Assembly (NCBI GenBank): GCA_902521465.1
Contig: CABYRL010000005.1
Span: 1 to 64,000 of the forward strand
Direction of reading: 5' to 3'
Length of the DNA: 64,000 bases
From: an uncultured Alphaproteobacteria bacterium
GTDB lineage: Bacteria > Pseudomonadota > Alphaproteobacteria > HIMB59
Made by a program: the position numbers and the translations under genes
The notes under the pieces: generated by a model
Seen by the model: only the letters and a program-made list of their open reading frames with translations
What the model was told of the DNA's origin: nothing
Databases searched by the model: none
Shown here: piece by piece, positions 28,528-35,930 of the stretch
How the letters are laid out: each line of letters begins with the position of its first letter
How positions within the stretch are numbered: position 1 is the stretch's first letter

Positions 28528-28748
28528 ATTTTACGGATTTTTTTATATATTAAAAACCATATAGAAAGAAATATTACTGATAATATTATTATTTCCTCAT
28601 AGTTTATTCCCCAACTATATAAATGTTCTAAAAAATCAATAAGGGGAGCTCCAATAAAATTGGGCAAGTAAGGAGAAATAAAAACTATAAATAATAAAAT
28701 AATATTTGTTAGAACATATGAAGATACAATAGATAAGAAGATTTTCAT
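28515..28748 (-). CDS. Small membrane protein, possible GDxTGxGY-family relative
   Basis: 77 residues with two hydrophobic segments (VLTNIILLFIVFISPYLPNF; IIILSVIFLSIWFLIYKKI). The stretch LYSWGINYEEIIILSVIF has the same layout as the GDxTGxGY motif plus membrane helix of the neighbouring 55-aa protein, so the two may be distantly related. Its ATG overlaps the upstream stop by 4 nt. Confidence 0.65.
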   Translation of the reverse strand: MKIFLSIVSSYVLTNIILLFIVFISPYLPNFIGAPLIDFLEHLYSWGINYEEIIILSVIFLSIWFLIYKKIRKIWTN

Positions 28749-28912
28749 TTCTTTTTATTTTTTTCTCTTCTCCACAGTATGAAAAATAACAATATCAAAG
28801 CTGGTTGTAAAATTACAAAGATTACAATATTAGCTAGTTCATAGCCCATTCCAGTTAAATCGCCTATTACTTCTAAAACCCAGACACACCATTGAAAGAA
28901 ATCATTAATCAT
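28745..28912 (-). CDS. 55-aa single-span membrane protein with GDxTGxGY motif
   Basis: Too short for the ORF track. It reads MINDFFQWCVWVLEVIGDLT, then GMGYELANIVIFVILQ and a second hydrophobic half ending in a basic tail (WRREKNKKK). The stop TGA overlaps the next ATG, strong support for a coding role. The motif IGDLTGMGY plus an N-containing membrane helix is shared with the 70-aa protein at 49551-49763 in the ssrA array. Function unknown. Confidence 0.72.
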   Translation of the reverse strand: MINDFFQWCVWVLEVIGDLTGMGYELANIVIFVILQPALILLFFILWRREKNKKK

Positions 28913-28936
28913 TACAAACTCTCACTAAGAGGGTTT

Positions 28937-29242
28937 TCATTTTATACAGTTTGATTTAACTCTCTGAGAACTATTAATGAAATTTTGAGATGGAGTTTGA
29001 TATTTTTGTTGATAAGACATTTCTTTTTCATCAAGTAAATTCATCATAGATCTAATATAACATTCACAAAATGTATTATAATTTCCAATGGTCATCTTGC
29101 TTGCATTAAATTGTTGTTTGTCATTTTTACATTGTTTTATTCCATAATTGATTTGGTCTTCAGTTATAACTGTCTTTGCAATAGAGATATTGGTCGAACT
29201 CAAACTAGGGATTAATAACAATAGTGCTAAGAGTGTTTTCAT
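28937..29242 (-). CDS. Small exported protein of unknown function
   Basis: 101 residues with a signal peptide (MKTLLALLLLIPSLSSTNISIA). The mature part holds four cysteines (IKQCKND, FCECYIRS, SNCIK), so it should be a disulfide-stabilised periplasmic protein. First gene of island B reading from the right, 24 nt before the 55-aa gene, and thus possibly in one transcript with the three membrane proteins. Confidence 0.7.
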   Translation of the reverse strand: MKTLLALLLLIPSLSSTNISIAKTVITEDQINYGIKQCKNDKQQFNASKMTIGNYNTFCECYIRSMMNLLDEKEMSYQQKYQTPSQNFINSSQRVKSNCIK

Positions 29243-29278
29243 ATGAAGTTAAGTCTAATTAAAGATTAATTTTCAGCC

Positions 29279-29335
29279 AACCAAAATGTGCAGAAAATGA
29301 GCGAAAATTTCTGAAACTTAATGCACACTTTGGTT
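29279..29335. repeat. Imperfect inverted repeat near the right end of island B
   Basis: AACCAAAATGTGCA (29279) and TGCACACTTTGGTT (29322) pair at 13 of 14 positions. Each contains a version of the GTGTGC arm-like motif found at 28060-28079, one of them inverted. About 65 bp separate it from the orphan 5' half. Proposed recombinase arm region or operator of the secreted-protein gene. Confidence 0.5.
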
Positions 29336-29398
29336 TGGCATTACCCAAAAGAACAAGTTTTTGTCGATTTTTGTTCATTATGGTAAGAAAGTACTCTA

Positions 29399-29437
29399 TT
29401 ACCAAGGGTGTGCTCTACCACTGAGCTACGGCGGCAT
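29399..29437 (-). repeat. Orphan 5' half of tRNA-Thr(GGT), right attachment remnant
   Basis: 39 bp identical to 27971-28009: the anticodon-loop TTAC, anticodon-stem 5' side, D arm, acceptor 5' strand and two flanking bases. It keeps a good upstream -10 box, so it probably was the 5' part of the original chromosomal tRNA gene. Together with the left orphan (sharing TTAC) it would reconstitute a whole tRNA. Confidence 0.9.
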
Positions 29438-29444
29438 TTTTAAA

Positions 29445-29450
29445 ATTATA
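29445..29450 (-). promoter_or_regulatory. Likely ancestral tRNA-Thr promoter -10 box
   Basis: TATAAT on the minus strand, about 10 nt before the orphan 5' half. No clear -35 box. Since the tRNA is now split, transcripts from here would run into the island B genes, all of which face the same way. Confidence 0.5.
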
Positions 29451-29455
29451 GACTA

Positions 29456-29641
29456 TTAATACATATTAAAAAACATTATCAAAAGACACCCTGCTGTCAG
29501 GTATTTAGAGATTTCATAAAGAATTTTCCATTTATTATTATTTTGACTCACACGCCATGTAGCAAAAGTAATTGCCAAAAAAACAAATGATACAAACCAC
29601 ATTAAATTAGGGTTTTTTGTTAAATCAATAATAACTGACAT
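29456..29641 (-). CDS. Small membrane protein
   Basis: 61 residues with two hydrophobic segments (LMWFVSFVFLAITFATW; YLTAGCLLIMFFNMY) and no recognised family. It lies outside the tRNA-Thr repeats, 3 nt downstream of another small membrane-protein gene. The stop is 19 bp from the orphan tRNA half. Confidence 0.6.
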   Translation of the reverse strand: MSVIIDLTKNPNLMWFVSFVFLAITFATWRVSQNNNKWKILYEISKYLTAGCLLIMFFNMY

Positions 29642-29643
29642 TA

Positions 29644-29832
29644 TTAATTCACAAGGTAAAACTTATCTACCAGATAGTTTATTAACAAGACTAATCCAAT
29701 CATAAATACCCAATATAGTTTTTTGTTGTTTCTAATAAAGGGTATCCCAATAGCACTGTATCTAAATAATTTATGAAGTCCCCACACAATTAAGGGGATT
29801 AAAAACAACCAAAAAATAATTTCCCAAATCAT
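29644..29832 (-). CDS. Small membrane protein
   Basis: 62 residues with two hydrophobic segments (IIFWLFLIPLIVWGLHKLF; LYWVFMIGLVLLINYLV). Unrecognised. It follows the methyltransferase gene by 13 nt and precedes the 61-aa membrane protein by 2 nt, so the three are probably one operon. Confidence 0.6.
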   Translation of the reverse strand: MIWEIIFWLFLIPLIVWGLHKLFRYSAIGIPFIRNNKKLYWVFMIGLVLLINYLVDKFYLVN

Positions 29833-29845
29833 TTTCTAACTTTAA

Positions 29846-30457
29846 TTATTTCTTTTTTAATAAGACTATCCTAATTTTAATATCTGAACCAAAATCTTTA
29901 TTTTTTGGAAGATAATTTAAAGGTCTTGATATATAGATCGAGTTGAAATCAGTTAATTTTTCCAAAATATTATCAAATTTTAATTCTCTCCATAAATCTA
30001 CTCTATGTGTAAATATAAAATAACCATTTTTTGAAAGATAATAAGAGACTAGTTTAAAAAGTGATTGATGATTATCACAATATGTCATTGCACCAATAAG
30101 ACTTACTATGTTGTACTTATTTGTTATTTTGATTTTATTCTCAAAACTCTTTTTATAAAGATATCTATATTTTCCATTTCTTTTAGATATATCTAATATT
30201 TTTTTAGAAATATCAGATCCATCACAAATACAATTAGGATAAGCTTTTAAAAATTCATCAACAAAAAGTCCTGTGCCACATGCTAAATCTAAAATAAATT
30301 TTGGTTTTTTTTTGATATATTTCTTTAAGATGTTAACCGATTGTAATGGCGCTTTATATTCCCATTGATACAATGTCTTATCATATGAACTAGACCAATT
30401 ATCATAATATTTTTCTATGTCTTTTTTGTTACCAATGCCTTTACGAAGAGATTTCAT
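29846..30457 (-). CDS. Class I SAM-dependent methyltransferase
   Basis: 203 residues with motif I FILDLACGTGLFVDEFLK, an acidic residue at the end of strand 2 (CDGSDISKKIL), and post-motif NIVSLIGAMTYCD. N-terminal YYDNWSSSYDKTLYQWEYKAP is common in small-molecule methyltransferases of the UbiE/TehB style. The substrate is unknown. The gene is not clearly linked to the islands. Confidence 0.82.
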   Translation of the reverse strand: MKSLRKGIGNKKDIEKYYDNWSSSYDKTLYQWEYKAPLQSVNILKKYIKKKPKFILDLACGTGLFVDEFLKAYPNCICDGSDISKKILDISKRNGKYRYLYKKSFENKIKITNKYNIVSLIGAMTYCDNHQSLFKLVSYYLSKNGYFIFTHRVDLWRELKFDNILEKLTDFNSIYISRPLNYLPKNKDFGSDIKIRIVLLKKK

Positions 30458-30546
30458 TTAAATTTAAAAACTAGCTAATTTATTATCATTTACCAATTAA
30501 TCTTCATCATATTGTAATTTTTGTAAAATGATGATATTTAAATTTT

Positions 30547-30627
30547 ATGGATAATAATAAACCAAAACCTGATTGTGGTTGTTCTTGCCCATGCTGTTGC
30601 ACATGTGGCGACGGTTGTTGTCAATAA
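30547..30627 (+). CDS. Cys-rich 26-aa peptide, metallothionein-like
   Basis: A short frame, MDNNKPKPDCGCSCPCCCTC and then GDGCCQ, with 9 cysteines in 26 residues. The density and C-x-C / C-C spacing suggest metal binding or a natural-product precursor. No good ribosome site is visible and the coding call rests only on the striking composition. The last 7 nt overlap a convergent gene. Confidence 0.4.
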   Translation: MDNNKPKPDCGCSCPCCCTCGDGCCQ

Positions 30628-30779
30628 ATAATTTTAACAAGAACAATTATTCCTAAAATAAAACCGAATATTACGTCTACGTATTTCCCTTTTTTTCTGG
30701 CCATTAGATAAAAAGAAATTAAAGCTAAAGTAATTACTACAATGCTCGATAAGTTTGTTACAAAAGAAGAGGGCTCCAT
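30621..30779 (-). CDS. 52-aa membrane protein downstream of Anbu
   Basis: Below the track's size limit. It starts at ATG 30779, 4 nt after the protease stop, and reads MEPSSFVTNLSSIVVITLAL followed by a basic turn (MARKKGKYVD) and a second hydrophobic stretch (VIFGFILGIIVLVKII). Two spans, cytoplasmic loop. No known family. The tight spacing supports an operon with the Anbu gene. Confidence 0.6.
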   Translation of the reverse strand: MEPSSFVTNLSSIVVITLALISFYLMARKKGKYVDVIFGFILGIIVLVKIIY

Positions 30780-30782
30780 TTA

Positions 30783-31508
30783 TTATTCTTCCCATTTAAA
30801 ACGATCGAAAGATTTAAAAATTTCAAATATTCCTTTTTCCCATTGTTTAGATATGTATTGATAATCGTCATCATTAATTTCAAGAGATTGTTGGTAAACT
30901 ATTTTTGAAAAATTATTTTTATATACAACTAAGTCTATTGGCGGACCAACAGATAAATCTGCTTTCATTGTACTGTCCATACTTATTAAAGCACATCTTG
31001 CTGCATCTCCAAGATAAGTATCTGACTTGACAACTCTGTCTAATATTGGCTTACCATACTTTATTTCTCCAATGACAAGGTAAGGTTTGAATTCACTTGA
31101 TTTAATAAAGTTACCCTGTGGGTAAACCAAATATAATTCTGAATCTTGATCTTTTATATGTCCGCCAACTATAAAAGTTGAACCTAATTCAATAGTCTCT
31201 TGATTAATACCATCTGGTGAGGAATGTTTAACATTTAATCTCCCAATATATTTTGCTATTTCATTTAAATTAAATAAATTATTTAAATTATTCCCATTTT
31301 TATCTTCTTCTAAATCTTTAGTAATCGAATTAAAGACTGCTTGAGAAGTAGCTAAATTTCCTGAAGTTAAAATTATTATATTTCTATCAATGCCTTTATG
31401 GACATACATTTTAGAATAAGAGTTAAAGTTATCTAGGCCTGCATTTGTCCTTCTGTCAGATGCAAAAACCATCCCCTCATTTACTTTTATTCCTACACAG
31501 TAAGTCAC
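30783..31508 (-). CDS. Anbu-type proteasome-like protease
   Basis: 241 residues of the proteasome beta-subunit-like Ntn-hydrolase fold. The N-terminus MTYCVGIKVNEGMVFASDRR puts the predicted nucleophile Thr directly after the initiator Met; Lys and Asp of the site are in MVFASDRRTNAG and following residues. SGNLATSQAV and GDAARCALISMDSTMKADLS are typical of Anbu ('ancestral beta subunit'). The usual genetic partners are a circularly permuted ATP-grasp, an alpha-E protein and a transglutaminase; only the ATP-grasp is here, divergent. Confidence 0.88.
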   Translation of the reverse strand: MTYCVGIKVNEGMVFASDRRTNAGLDNFNSYSKMYVHKGIDRNIIILTSGNLATSQAVFNSITKDLEEDKNGNNLNNLFNLNEIAKYIGRLNVKHSSPDGINQETIELGSTFIVGGHIKDQDSELYLVYPQGNFIKSSEFKPYLVIGEIKYGKPILDRVVKSDTYLGDAARCALISMDSTMKADLSVGPPIDLVVYKNNFSKIVYQQSLEINDDDYQYISKQWEKGIFEIFKSFDRFKWEE

Positions 31509-31613
31509 ATTTTAATTAAATAGCTAATTTTTTAAAAATACAAACGATTATTTACATACCTTCAATCTAAACTATGCATAACTATTAATAGGCATATATT
31601 GTATTTTTAAGCA

Positions 31614-33059
31614 GTGAGCATAAACTGGAGAAATTACAATTCAAAAAATAGCTATGATGAGTATTTAACTCCTGAAAAAAGTCTAAGAAAAGAAGCTAAA
31701 GTAATTTCTAAAATATTAAATAGTTACTCAATCAAAGATTTAGAAAGAATTGAACAAAATTGTCAAAGCACAATAAGCTCTCGTGGCATTAATTTTAAAG
31801 TTTACTCTGCTGATAAAAAAGCTGCAGAGGAAAAAAAATGGCCATTGGATATTATTCCAAGGATTATTCTTAAATCCCAATGGCTTAAGGTAAGAAAAGG
31901 ATTAATACAAAGGTGTAAAGCTTTAAATCTTTTTATAAATGATGTTTATAATCAAAAAAAAATATTCAAAGACAACATTGTTCCAAAAGATTTAGTATTT
32001 AAATCTCAAAATTATCTTAAACAATGTGAGGGTTTTCATCCAAAAAAAAAGATTTGGTCTCATATTTCAGGAATAGATTTAATTAGAAACATTGATGGAA
32101 AATTTTTAGTGCTAGAAGATAACCTTCGTGTTCCTTCAGGTGTTTCATATATGCTTGAAAATAGAATGGTAATGGGGGAAGTGTTTCCTGAATTATTTAC
32201 GCGTTATAGAGTTTCACCGATCAATCACTATTGCAATAGACTCTATCATTGTATGTTAGATGCCATACCATATAAAAAAAATAACCCAACAATGGTTGTA
32301 TTAACGCCAGGAGTTTATAACTCTGCATACTTTGAACATTCATTTTTAGCACAGCAAATGGGAATTGCTCTAGTTGAGGGAAAAGATCTTTATGTCGAAA
32401 ATGACAAAGTTTACGTAAAGACAGTTAAAGGGGGTTTAAGAGTTGATTGTATATATAGAAGGATTGATGATACTTTTTTAGATCCCAAAACATTTTTTAA
32501 AGGTTCTTTGTTAGGCGTAGCGGGTTTATACAAATCTTACAGAAAAGGCAATGTTGGACTTCTAAATGCACCTGGAAGTGGGGTAGCAGATGATAAGGTT
32601 ATATACTCATATGTTCCTAAAATAATTAAATATTATCTAGATGAAGAACCTAAATTAGATCAAGTAGAGACATATTTATGTCACAATAAATCCGAGAGAG
32701 ATCACGTAATATCTAATATTTCAAAAATGATAGTAAAACCAGCTGATGGATCTGGTGGCTATGGAATTATAGTAGGACCTAAATCCTCTAAATCTGAGAG
32801 AGAGGCATATATTAGAAAAATTCTACATAACCCAAGAAACTTTATAGCTCAACCTTTAGAAATATTATCAACTACCCCAACTTTGCAGGGAAATTTAATT
32901 GAACCTCGACATCAAGATTTACGACCATTTATTCTTTCTGGAAGAGAGACATACGTGACTATGGGTGGTTTGACGAGAGTTGCTCTTAAAAAGGGAAGTA
33001 CGATAGTAAATAGCTCACAGGGTGGAGGCTCTAAAGACACTATGATTGTAGAAGATTAA
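31614..33059 (+). CDS. Circularly permuted ATP-grasp protein (DUF404/DUF407 type)
   Basis: 481 residues of the circularly permuted ATP-grasp family. The N-terminal half contains NLRVPSGVSYMLENR, the central region TPGVYNSAYFEHSFLAQQMG, and the C-terminal part VKPADGSGGYGIIVGP and GGLTRVALKKGSTIVNSSQGGG (in part). Members form amide bonds, probably on peptides, and often sit with alpha-E, transglutaminase-like and Anbu genes. The start is GTG at 31614. Divergent from Anbu. Confidence 0.88.
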   Translation: MSINWRNYNSKNSYDEYLTPEKSLRKEAKVISKILNSYSIKDLERIEQNCQSTISSRGINFKVYSADKKAAEEKKWPLDIIPRIILKSQWLKVRKGLIQRCKALNLFINDVYNQKKIFKDNIVPKDLVFKSQNYLKQCEGFHPKKKIWSHISGIDLIRNIDGKFLVLEDNLRVPSGVSYMLENRMVMGEVFPELFTRYRVSPINHYCNRLYHCMLDAIPYKKNNPTMVVLTPGVYNSAYFEHSFLAQQMGIALVEGKDLYVENDKVYVKTVKGGLRVDCIYRRIDDTFLDPKTFFKGSLLGVAGLYKSYRKGNVGLLNAPGSGVADDKVIYSYVPKIIKYYLDEEPKLDQVETYLCHNKSERDHVISNISKMIVKPADGSGGYGIIVGPKSSKSEREAYIRKILHNPRNFIAQPLEILSTTPTLQGNLIEPRHQDLRPFILSGRETYVTMGGLTRVALKKGSTIVNSSQGGGSKDTMIVED

Positions 33060-33062
33060 ATT

Positions 33063-34499
33063 TTATATCTTTTGCTTTACAACTATAGTCTGATTTAAAT
33101 TTTCAACCTCAAATAGTTCCTCATCCCCATTAGTCCATTTAATTTTAATCTTAAACTCATTTTCATTATCTCTAATTCCATAATGAGCAACTGGCTCCAT
33201 TTGACACAGATAACCTGATCCGGCATCGATTGTTTTAGAATGAGTTCTTTCATTTGTGTATAAAGTTACAGTCGCCCCTCTAGCTGGTGCACTATGAACA
33301 TTTAAAGGTCTAATTCTTAAAAAAGATCTTTTCTCATCATTGTGGTATTTAAATAGTGTCAATGGTTGAGCACCAGACTCACCATGTGATAAAAGAAGCT
33401 CTAGCACTCCATCATTATCAATATCTGCAACTGCTGCTCCCGTTCCAAGTCCATTTGGCTCTAGAGCTTGCTCTAGTTTAATTTCTTCAAAAACACCGTT
33501 TTCAATTATTTTATAAAGTCTATTTGGTTCTCCTATGTTATTTAGAAATACCTCATCATAACCATCATTATCAAAATCTGCAGAAATTACTGTTCTAATT
33601 TTTGATGGCTCATCAAAGTTAGAGTTAGCAATGTTTTTAAATTTATCGTTATCTAAAACGTAGGCTCTATTAAAACCTTCCCAATTACCGTTTAGAATAT
33701 CAAGTCTTCCTCGATAAAGGATGTCAGATAATGCTGTTCCTCTTCCATTTTGGTAAATATCTTTGACATTCATTTGACTAGCGACATCTGAATACTTTCC
33801 ATTTTGATTTAGATAAAGAAAATTAGGACCTCTTTCATTAGCCGCAAATACATCTATTTGCTCTGATAAGATATGACCAGCAACTACAGCTCTACCTCCT
33901 GTAACTTTATCAAGTCCCAGGCTTGTAGCTAGATCCACAACTCTATTATCAATGAACTCATAAAATCTTGTTGGACCACCATAATTTGCAACATAAATAC
34001 CATAATTTCCATTACCAACTCTGTCGACACAAACTACTGATCTTCCTGCTGTTAAATTCAATTCACTTTGATTAATTTCTTTTTCGAATAAGTCCTCTAT
34101 TGCATTCTGTGAATTTATTAAAAGCCTGTCTGAGTACATTTTCATGCCACTGTAGGTATCAGTGTTAAGAAAATAAATTTCCTCAAGACCATCTTTATCT
34201 ATATCACATGCAGCAACACCAATTGTAGACCTCTCAGGGTCAGAAAAAATATTATCAGTAATTTTATTTTCAAGTCTTTCTCCGTTAAAACCTAAAGCTA
34301 GATTACTAAATCTAAATCCTGTAACTATAAATTCGTCATTACCATCATTATCAAAATCGGTTACAGCCACCCCGTAACTTAGTCTAGCACTTTGATCAGG
34401 TAATAAATTACTTATATTTTTGAAAAAGCTTTTTTCTGCATATACATTCATAGAATAAAAAATAAATAAAAATAAAAACGGAATTTTATAAAATTTCAT
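33063..34499 (-). CDS. Exported FG-GAP/VCBS repeat protein with ASPIC/UnbV C-terminus
   Basis: 478 residues with a signal peptide (MKFYKIPFLFLFIFYSMNVYA). Repeated calcium-binding D-x-D-x-D-G loops (TDFDNDGNDEF; CDIDKDGLEEI; ADFDNDGYDEV; ADIDNDGVLEL) indicate an integrin-like beta-propeller. The C-terminal GSGYLCQMEPVAHYGI and IKWTNGDEELFEVENLNQ match the ASPIC/UnbV domain. Such proteins are secreted or surface-exposed; function unknown. Confidence 0.87.
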   Translation of the reverse strand: MKFYKIPFLFLFIFYSMNVYAEKSFFKNISNLLPDQSARLSYGVAVTDFDNDGNDEFIVTGFRFSNLALGFNGERLENKITDNIFSDPERSTIGVAACDIDKDGLEEIYFLNTDTYSGMKMYSDRLLINSQNAIEDLFEKEINQSELNLTAGRSVVCVDRVGNGNYGIYVANYGGPTRFYEFIDNRVVDLATSLGLDKVTGGRAVVAGHILSEQIDVFAANERGPNFLYLNQNGKYSDVASQMNVKDIYQNGRGTALSDILYRGRLDILNGNWEGFNRAYVLDNDKFKNIANSNFDEPSKIRTVISADFDNDGYDEVFLNNIGEPNRLYKIIENGVFEEIKLEQALEPNGLGTGAAVADIDNDGVLELLLSHGESGAQPLTLFKYHNDEKRSFLRIRPLNVHSAPARGATVTLYTNERTHSKTIDAGSGYLCQMEPVAHYGIRDNENEFKIKIKWTNGDEELFEVENLNQTIVVKQKI

Positions 34500-34557
34500 A
34501 TAATTAATACTATTTTTTTGATGATCTAGATTTAGATATGATTTGTACCACTATCAA

Positions 34558-35292
34558 GTGTACATAAAATTTATAACTTTTATTAATAATAATATCATTT
34601 TAGCTGTTATCACTATTTTACTTGCATTGATTGTTAATAAAAATTCTTACTCTACTGAAATTACAAAAAATGAAGCTTACTACTATGATACACTTGCCGA
34701 AAACTGGATTAATATATTTCCAGATGGGAATAGGAATGCCGCAGGACCAAAGTTTTTTAAATATCTTATAGATCAAGACCTTAGTTTTGACGATTTTGTT
34801 GAATTCAATAAAAGATATTGCCCAGTATCTGGTTCATTGATAGCTCCTGGATCTGAGCCTGCATTTATAAGTATGAACGAGGTCGACTCGGATAATAAAG
34901 TATGTGGTGATATGTATCGCTGTTGTTGGCCATGTGTTTGTGATTCAATGAAATATGCAAAAGCTATGGAAATATCACATAAATTTCAAGGTATTGAAGA
35001 AAAATTTACTGTTATGACTATTGATAACCCCTGTGGTAAAGAGGAATTTCCACTTGAGGTAAATCGAGATTATTTTTGTATTGGCGAAAAGATGAATTTA
35101 GATCAAGTCTTTGCAGTTGATCAAAAAATGATAATTGGCTTATTGCACAAACCAACTAGTTGTAATAGCAGTGATCTTTTAGCAATTAACAACCACCCTG
35201 TAGTTGGGCAACAATGTAAGATTAGAAACTCTACTAAAGAAGAGGAACTTATTTCTGGGATGGGTGATATATTTATAAAGCTATCCAAATAA
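34558..35292 (+). CDS. Exported cysteine-rich protein of unknown function
   Basis: No ATG is available. The track uses TTG 34543; the GTG at 34558 gives a cleaner N-terminal signal/anchor (ITILLALIVNKNSYS) and 244 residues. The mature part has a dense cysteine cluster, KRYCPVSGS...VCGDMYRCCWPCVCDS, plus later cysteines (NPCGKE, YFCIGE, SCNSS, QQCKIR). It may bind metal or form several disulfides. I do not recognise it. The start is uncertain. Confidence 0.65.
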   Translation: MYIKFITFINNNIILAVITILLALIVNKNSYSTEITKNEAYYYDTLAENWINIFPDGNRNAAGPKFFKYLIDQDLSFDDFVEFNKRYCPVSGSLIAPGSEPAFISMNEVDSDNKVCGDMYRCCWPCVCDSMKYAKAMEISHKFQGIEEKFTVMTIDNPCGKEEFPLEVNRDYFCIGEKMNLDQVFAVDQKMIIGLLHKPTSCNSSDLLAINNHPVVGQQCKIRNSTKEEELISGMGDIFIKLSK

Positions 35293-35305
35293 CTGTACAA
35301 AAAAA

Positions 35306-35491
35306 TTAATTTTTTAAAGCATAATCACCGTATATAATTGTATTACTACTTTTTAGTCTATATTTTTTTACAATTCTTACTGACTTGTATTTATTTCTCA
35401 GTTTTCTTAACTCTATAGAGGCCTCTTTTCTGTATTTTTTATTTTTCCACCAAGATGAATTACCAATCTCTAAAGTAATTATTTTAATCAT
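35306..35491 (-). CDS. Small basic protein of unknown function
   Basis: 61 residues, very rich in Lys and Arg (KNKKYRKEASIELRKLRNKY), without membrane segments. The ATG overlaps the upstream YqaA-type gene's stop by 4 nt, which is the main support for coding. Unrecognised. Confidence 0.5.
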   Translation of the reverse strand: MIKIITLEIGNSSWWKNKKYRKEASIELRKLRNKYKSVRIVKKYRLKSSNTIIYGDYALKN

Positions 35492-35919
35492 TTAAAAATA
35501 ATAAATATTAAAAAAATATACCTAGATGTTTTTGAGATACTAATAAGAAGTAAAAAAGTGAAAAACTTTACTCTTAATATTCCTGCTACTATAGTAAGAG
35601 GATCTCCAATGATTGGTACCCATGCCAATAATAATGACCAAATGCCATATTTTTTAAAATAAATTTCACCTTTTGCAATTTGCCTCTCATTGGCTGGGAA
35701 CCACTTCTTATCTTTAAAAATTAATATTTTTTTTCCTAAATACCAATTAACTGATGATCCAAGAATATTTCCAAAACTTGCAATAACCAAAAGTAAATAT
35801 TTATCAAATGAGTCTGTTAATAGCATTGTCGATAAAACTAATTCAGAGGAGAGCGGGAGAATTGTAGCTGCTAAAAAACTTATTATAAATAATTGAAAAT
35901 ATGAAATTAATATTATCAC
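35488..35919 (-). CDS. YqaA/DedA-like VTT-domain membrane protein
   Basis: 143 residues with about four hydrophobic segments. The pattern FLAATILPLSSELVLSTMLL, NILGSSVNWYLGKK and LLLAWVPIIGDPLTIVAGILR matches the short YqaA branch of the VTT (DedA/SNARE-associated) family, thought to be involved in lipid or ion handling in the inner membrane. Followed with overlap by a small basic protein. Confidence 0.8.
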   Translation of the reverse strand: MIILISYFQLFIISFLAATILPLSSELVLSTMLLTDSFDKYLLLVIASFGNILGSSVNWYLGKKILIFKDKKWFPANERQIAKGEIYFKKYGIWSLLLAWVPIIGDPLTIVAGILRVKFFTFLLLISISKTSRYIFLIFIIFK

Positions 35920-35930
35920 ATTACTAACAT

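Larger units (their letters stand above)
27971..29437. mobile_element. Mini-island B at tRNA-Thr, bounded by a 39-bp repeat of the tRNA 5' half
   Basis: About 1.4 kb between the 5' half inside the complete tRNA (27971-28009) and an identical orphan 5' half (29399-29437). Cargo is four small genes on the minus strand encoding three membrane proteins and one secreted protein. No recombinase. Arm-like repeats lie at both ends. It could be a separate element that replaces the tRNA 5' half, or the right part of a single element together with island A. Confidence 0.7.

Noticed and set aside
23117-29437. A transposon or insertion sequence carrying the restriction-modification genes
   Set aside because: No transposase, no terminal inverted repeats and no short target duplication. 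Boundaries coincide with tRNA halves, which points to site-specific recombination.
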